A stretch of DNA of 64,000 nt from Arabidopsis thaliana (lineage: Eukaryota > Streptophyta > Magnoliopsida > Brassicales > Brassicaceae): assembly GCF_000001735.4 (NCBI RefSeq), contig NC_003075.7, positions 17,237,001 through 17,301,000 on the forward strand. Reading direction: 5' to 3'. The number at the start of each line of letters is the position of its first letter. The first letter of the stretch is position 1. Below the pieces are notes generated by a model that searched no databases, was not told where the DNA came from, and saw only the letters and a list, made by a program, of their open reading frames with translations. Position numbers and translations under genes: made by a program. Shown in pieces: positions 60,101 through 64,000 of the stretch.

Positions 60101-60609
60101 GCTCCCTGCTATGATCCCTGTGACGACTACTTCTGTGATGACGCTCACGATGATCTCTGTCTTTGTCTCTACTCCTCTCCTTGCTTTTCTCTCCATCTCT
60201 ATCCCTGCTTCGGCGAGAGACTTCAGAGTCTCTTTCTCTGTCCTTATCACGACCCTTCTCTCTTTCTCTATCTTTACTTCTTGATGTCTCTCTTTCATGG
60301 TCACGCGATTCTCTCTGCACATGTAAACACACCCAAAACCTCATCAATTACAGTTTAAGAATCAATGAAACAGAAGCAGCTTTAAAACTAATCATCTCAT
60401 AATTCGATTCTCAATTCAATCCAATTGCTAGGAAATATAGATTCGAAACTCCAACTATAAGCTAGGAGATTGAAGATAATCAGGGGGGAAATTACCTTGG
60501 GTTTCGAGTCCAATTGATCCTCGATTTCGCCGTCGCGGCCACCATTCTCTTCGTCGTAAATCGCGTCAGCAACCGTACCGTTTCCCTCGTGATCTTCGAA
60601 TTCAGACAT
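57139..60609 (-). CDS. U2AF65A: Splicing factor U2AF large subunit A, 13 exons, 573 aa
   Basis: Exons are 60609-60496, 60314-60028, 59928-59830, 59733-59660, 59226-59150, 59077-59030, 58944-58885, 58791-58731, 58645-58533, 58412-57966, 57839-57704, 57430-57363 and 57276-57139, exactly 574 codons. An acidic N-terminus is followed by a long RS-type region rich in RD, RE and RS repeats (about residues 39-170), then a Pro/Met-rich linker. RRM1 starts RRVYVGGLSPTANEQSV, RRM2 starts DRIFVGGLPYYFTESQV with RNP1 KGYAFCVYQD, and the C-terminal UHM carries RARFGMNGRKFGG. The protein binds the polypyrimidine tract and, with U2AF35, defines 3' splice sites. I recognise it as At4g36690. The last introns are short and adjacent exons can be skipped or retained, consistent with several known isoforms. 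Confidence 0.96.
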
Positions 60610-60825
60610 CTTTTCGCCGGAATCAACGCTCTCTATCTCTTTCTCACCGGAGATAAATTTAGAATCTGTTTCAGCCGTCGAGATTCGAAGAAAGGGGTGG
60701 ATGCAGAAACCAAACTATTTTAGGGCAATTACGGATTATTCTATTTTTTTATAGCCAACACGGGACCTCCTGTGAGGGTATTTTTGTAAATGTCATATAA
60801 AAACAGGCCGGTCCAAATCTGATAA

Positions 60826-60957
60826 GGCCCATTATTCAGCGCATCCGGTCCAATAGTTGGCCCAATTCGTGTTTGGGATAAATCTACTTTTTGAGAGTTT
60901 TATGAATTTGCCTTTTCAAGATATGGCCCAATCTGTGTTTGAGATAAATTTGCCTTT
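60826..60957. promoter_or_regulatory. Site II-type GGCCCA elements in a 66-bp duplication upstream of U2AF65A
   Basis: AGGCCCA at 60826 is followed by two TGGCCCAAT elements at 60858 and 60924. The latter two sit in copies of a larger unit: TGGCCCAATTCGTGTTTGGG and TGGCCCAATCTGTGTTTGAG, each followed by ATAAAT, spaced 66 bp apart. GGCCCA (site II) elements are bound by TCP factors and mark highly expressed housekeeping genes. Confidence 0.7.
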
Positions 60958-61442
60958 TATTCCAATATCTCTTGCAACAACAAGAGAACAGAGCATGGGA
61001 AGTTGATTGCATTATCTACGACTCCTCCGTTATCACCATTCAAAACTTTAATATGCCGAAGCTATAGCAAGAGGGTTACAAATACATTATACAATTGTAA
61101 ACCAAATGACATAAGTTAGCAAGTACGACTACTACTACAAGTGTATAATAAACCACAGAGTTATCAATAACAAGAAGTAACGTCGTCACTCAACAGTCTC
61201 TCGGAAATATTTACTTATTTCTCATTTACCATCTACAAAGATTTAAACAAAACAAAACATTATACAAACACAATACAACTTTAAACATGGCAACAACAAA
61301 AACAATGCAAAAGTACATTAACAAATAAACAAGACTATGGAAAAAAAAAGTTACAAGAGAGGTCAGAACCAAAGTTCTAACCACTAACAACAAACCAAAC
61401 ACACTCTTGACGTACGTTGGCCTTCTCTTTTACTCCTCCGGC

Positions 61443-63337
61443 TTAACTCTCCTCTTCACCTTCCATTTCCCATTCTTTCTCCATCGGTAGTTGCCGTTCC
61501 CTAAGTTCTTCTTCTTGTGGTGGTTGTTGAGGTGGCCACCGCTTCTTCTCTTCTTCTTCTTCACGTTTCCTCCTCTCTTCCTCTTCTCTCTTCGCCTCTT
61601 CTTCTTCTTTCTTCCTTTCATCATGTCTCCTCTTCCTCTCATCATCTATTTTCTTCCTCTCTATCTCCACCTTAAGCTTCTCTATCTCTCCTTCCGCACA
61701 AGAATGACATTCCAAGATAACAGCTTCCTTCTGAGCTCCCAACAATCCATCAATCGTCACACTACTCACATTAAGCGATGCAGCCAATACTTGCCGGTCA
61801 AGCATCCGCAAAGCCGAGTCCTCCCCGGCTAAGAACTGCGGCTCGTTATTCTTAGCTGAAGTAGTAAACCCAACGAACACTAACGAGTCATTGTTGAAAG
61901 ACATTTGAGCCATTGGATGTAACCGTGGAACTGCGAAAATATCTCCTTCCTCTACTTTAAACCTCACGTTCTTACACTCTGATGATGTGTTTGATGATAT
62001 CGAAGACCTAAGAACCCTAACCATTCCTGCTCCTTTCAATACAATCGAAATCTCGCAAGCCCATGGATTCCAGTGCGGTCCCATCATCGATCCTTGAGTG
62101 AGATTCACCATGGAAACTCCAACCATTGAGCCTTTTAAAACTTTCAGATCCTTCCTGTTAATCGTTATAGTACGACCGTAGGGGCTCTCGAAATCCGGTT
62201 CAGATTCGAAAACATTGAATGTCTTCGCTTTCTTCACCTTCTCCTTCTTCTCTTTCTTCTCTTTCTTCTTCTTGTTATCCACCAAGTCTGCACTTCCAGC
62301 AAAGAGCTTTAGTAATCGCGGTTGGAGCTGCCAAGTGTTGGCCACACCTGGTGTGCAAAGCGTCTCACTCACGATCAATGGTGGCTTCGTACGGTTCCTC
62401 ATCAGCTCTATAATCCCCTCAGGAACCTAATTAAAACCATTGAATTTAATATATCACTTAATACAACCCAAAATATCCTCTACTAGAGTAAGTTGGGAAG
62501 TAAGATATACACAATTCCTATCTTGCTTCCCAAGTAAGATATAGACAATTCGTAACTTATTCATCGGCAGATTAAGACATACCCCAAAAGCTGACTGGAG
62601 AATTGTCTCATCAAAACCAAACATTAGATCTGTGATACTCGAATAGGCACCAAAGCAAGGATCCTGCATCCATGGAATACAGATACAATAAGAAGAAGAA
62701 AAAGATGTCAAGAAAGTGAAAAAAGAAAGAATCATATCAAACTTATACATGTAAACACTCATCGTTGTTGGAGAAGATTGCGTAAAGCTTAAGTTTGGTT
62801 CCAAGGAAGATATCCACCGGTTTGCTCTGTAAGTAGAAAACCGAACCGGGACGTAGCCTGTAAACGTCTCCTAGTCTGATCTCGGTACTCTTCGCTTCCT
62901 CGTCAACCCAATTCAGAATCCCACTTCCTATACAAATCACAATCCAATTTTGACCTAAACCGAAACTGATCTGTAAACCAAACCGAAGAAATTTAAACAG
63001 TTTATTATGTACCAGAGTCAACGAAGAAGACCATGTCGGAATGAAGAAGAAGAGGGAGCAAAATTGTGTTTGGCTCCAACGTTATGGAATGTATCTTGTA
63101 AGGTCCCATTCCACCGCATCCATTGCCGATTTGAACGGTTGAGATCTGTCCAAACTTCGTCTCGAAGATTGGTTTCCATTGATCTTTCTTAATCAGAAGA
63201 GGAGACGAAAACCCGCAACATGAAGGCACAGCGACGTCGTATTCTTCAGACTCCTCCGACTTAGCCAACGACTCAGTGCAGAGGAACAAGAGAACGAGAA
63301 GAAGAACAGAGAGTGGCAATACCGCAAATCTAGTCAT
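61443..63337 (-). CDS. Vicilin-like bicupin seed protein (At4g36700-like), 4 exons, 522 aa
   Basis: Exons are 63337-63013, 62927-62749, 62663-62583 and 62426-61443, summing to 523 codons. The N-terminus MTRFAVLPLSVLLLVLLFLC is a signal peptide. Two cupin barrels follow, one around LHSDMVFFVDSGSGILNWVD and one around MMGPHWNPWACEISIVLKGA. A lysine-rich insert (KKKKEKKEKKEKVKKAK) joins them and a long charged Glu/Arg/Lys tail, predicted helical, ends the protein. This layout is that of vicilin-like storage proteins such as PAP85 relatives, which enter the secretory pathway and are deposited in seed vacuoles. The tail is larger and more charged than in classical vicilins. Metal-binding histidines are only partly conserved, arguing against enzymatic activity. 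Confidence 0.9.
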
Positions 63338-64000
63338 TGTGCTCTGTTTTTTTTTTTGTTATTCAATGCAAAGCGTATTAAATCGTAGTATCATATAAAG
63401 GAATGAGAGAAGAAACAGAGAGAGGTTGTAGAGTCGGACAATGACCACGTGGCTTAATGGTTTGGACACGTGTTTGCTTTACGCTGACAAGTGCATGGGT
63501 TCCTTTGTTACCAAAAACAAATTGCCGCTAAAATACAAAGCTCGAGTTTGAAAAATCTGGCTGATAAGTGATCATAACTGTTGATGATAACGTTGTGAAG
63601 GTATGAACAACAAAGATGCATAGTTTATATCGCGCGACAGTCGAGTTAAATGACACGGTTCCAAGTGATGGCAGTTCATAGTTTTCATCGATGCGATATT
63701 GAGATATGCATGCATATCGGTATTAGTGGATATGCTTATTTTCCAATACTATGTATTAGCATTATTAACATGTGTTTTGGAAATGAAAACTCGAGAATCT
63801 TTCACATTTCAATTTCATCTGGGCAGATAATGATCACGGACACGTACTGTACATCAAGGTTGAAAATTTGACAGGCCCAATTGTCCATAGTGGTTGGGCT
63901 AGTGTATGTTAGTATGTATGTATGAGTGCCTAACCAAACTGCACTTGTATGCCTGAGAACGGATAATTCTAATCATATCTTTGGGTGATTGGAATCTGTA
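63338..64000. promoter_or_regulatory. Promoter of the vicilin-like gene
   Basis: The first 150 bp upstream of the cupin start contain CCACGTGGC and ACACGTGTTT at about 63450-63472, strong ACGTG elements as expected for a seed/ABA gene. ATGCATGCAT near 63707, an RY-type element (CATGCA), also fits B3-factor control in embryos. A GGCCCAAT element lies near 63873. No coding frame is evident. Confidence 0.55.

Noticed and set aside
60008-60358. Several open frames on both strands in the RS-region exon
   Set aside because: Low-complexity shadows of the U2AF65A arginine/serine/aspartate-rich exon.

Overview
The window is nuclear DNA of a crucifer, and I recognise the gene order as Arabidopsis thaliana chromosome 4, long arm, roughly At4g36530 to At4g36700. 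This rests on remembered gene order and protein features, not on a search. Genes are short and intron-rich, introns are mostly GT..AG and AT-rich, and intergenic DNA is AT-rich with little recognisable transposon content. I saw no LTR element, viral copy, CRISPR array or operon.

Layout. 1-3119: AT-rich intergenic DNA. 3120-4770 (-): plastid-targeted alpha/beta hydrolase, divergent from 6699-7965 (+), the bHLH factor BEE2. 8400-10926 (-): U-box/ARM E3 ligase PUB5, with an apparent one-base frame break. 11-17.6 kb: gene-poor, with diverged tandem duplications and one weak ORF. 17660-17906 (+): the small MYB/SANT gene RL3, also with an apparent one-base frame break. 20958-23661 (+): ATAD3-type AAA ATPase. 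24146-25189 (-): type I MADS gene AGL40. 26648-27968 (+): LEA protein behind an ABRE cluster. 28545-30274 (-): second alpha/beta hydrolase. 31906-32662 (-): GATA19. 35088-39524 (-): VPS39. 39702-39774 (-): tRNA-Ile(UAU). 40187-41447 (-): SEC14-type protein. About 43.9-45.7 kb (-): a probable non-coding transcription unit ending near a tRNA-like cloverleaf without a usable anticodon. 46283-48527 (-): TFIIB-related PBRP. 48953-50281 (-): DUF1195 membrane protein. 50680-52483 (-): polyol/sugar transporter PLT6. 55479-56717 (-): mitochondrial PPR protein. 57139-60609 (-): splicing factor U2AF65A. 61443-63337 (-): vicilin-like cupin.

The genes are independent units with no shared pathway: hormone and developmental transcription factors (BEE2, RL3, AGL40, GATA19), housekeeping factors (VPS39, U2AF65A, PBRP, PPR, AAA ATPase) and seed or stress proteins (LEA, cupin). 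Exon coordinates were placed by hand from splice consensus and reading frame. For every multi-exon gene except PUB5 the exon lengths sum to a whole number of codons, which supports them.

Most worth a second look: the tRNA-like element and adjacent structured block at 43.9-44.1 kb, the apparent single-base frame breaks in PUB5 and RL3, the in-frame retainable intron of the first hydrolase, and a GC-AG intron in VPS39.
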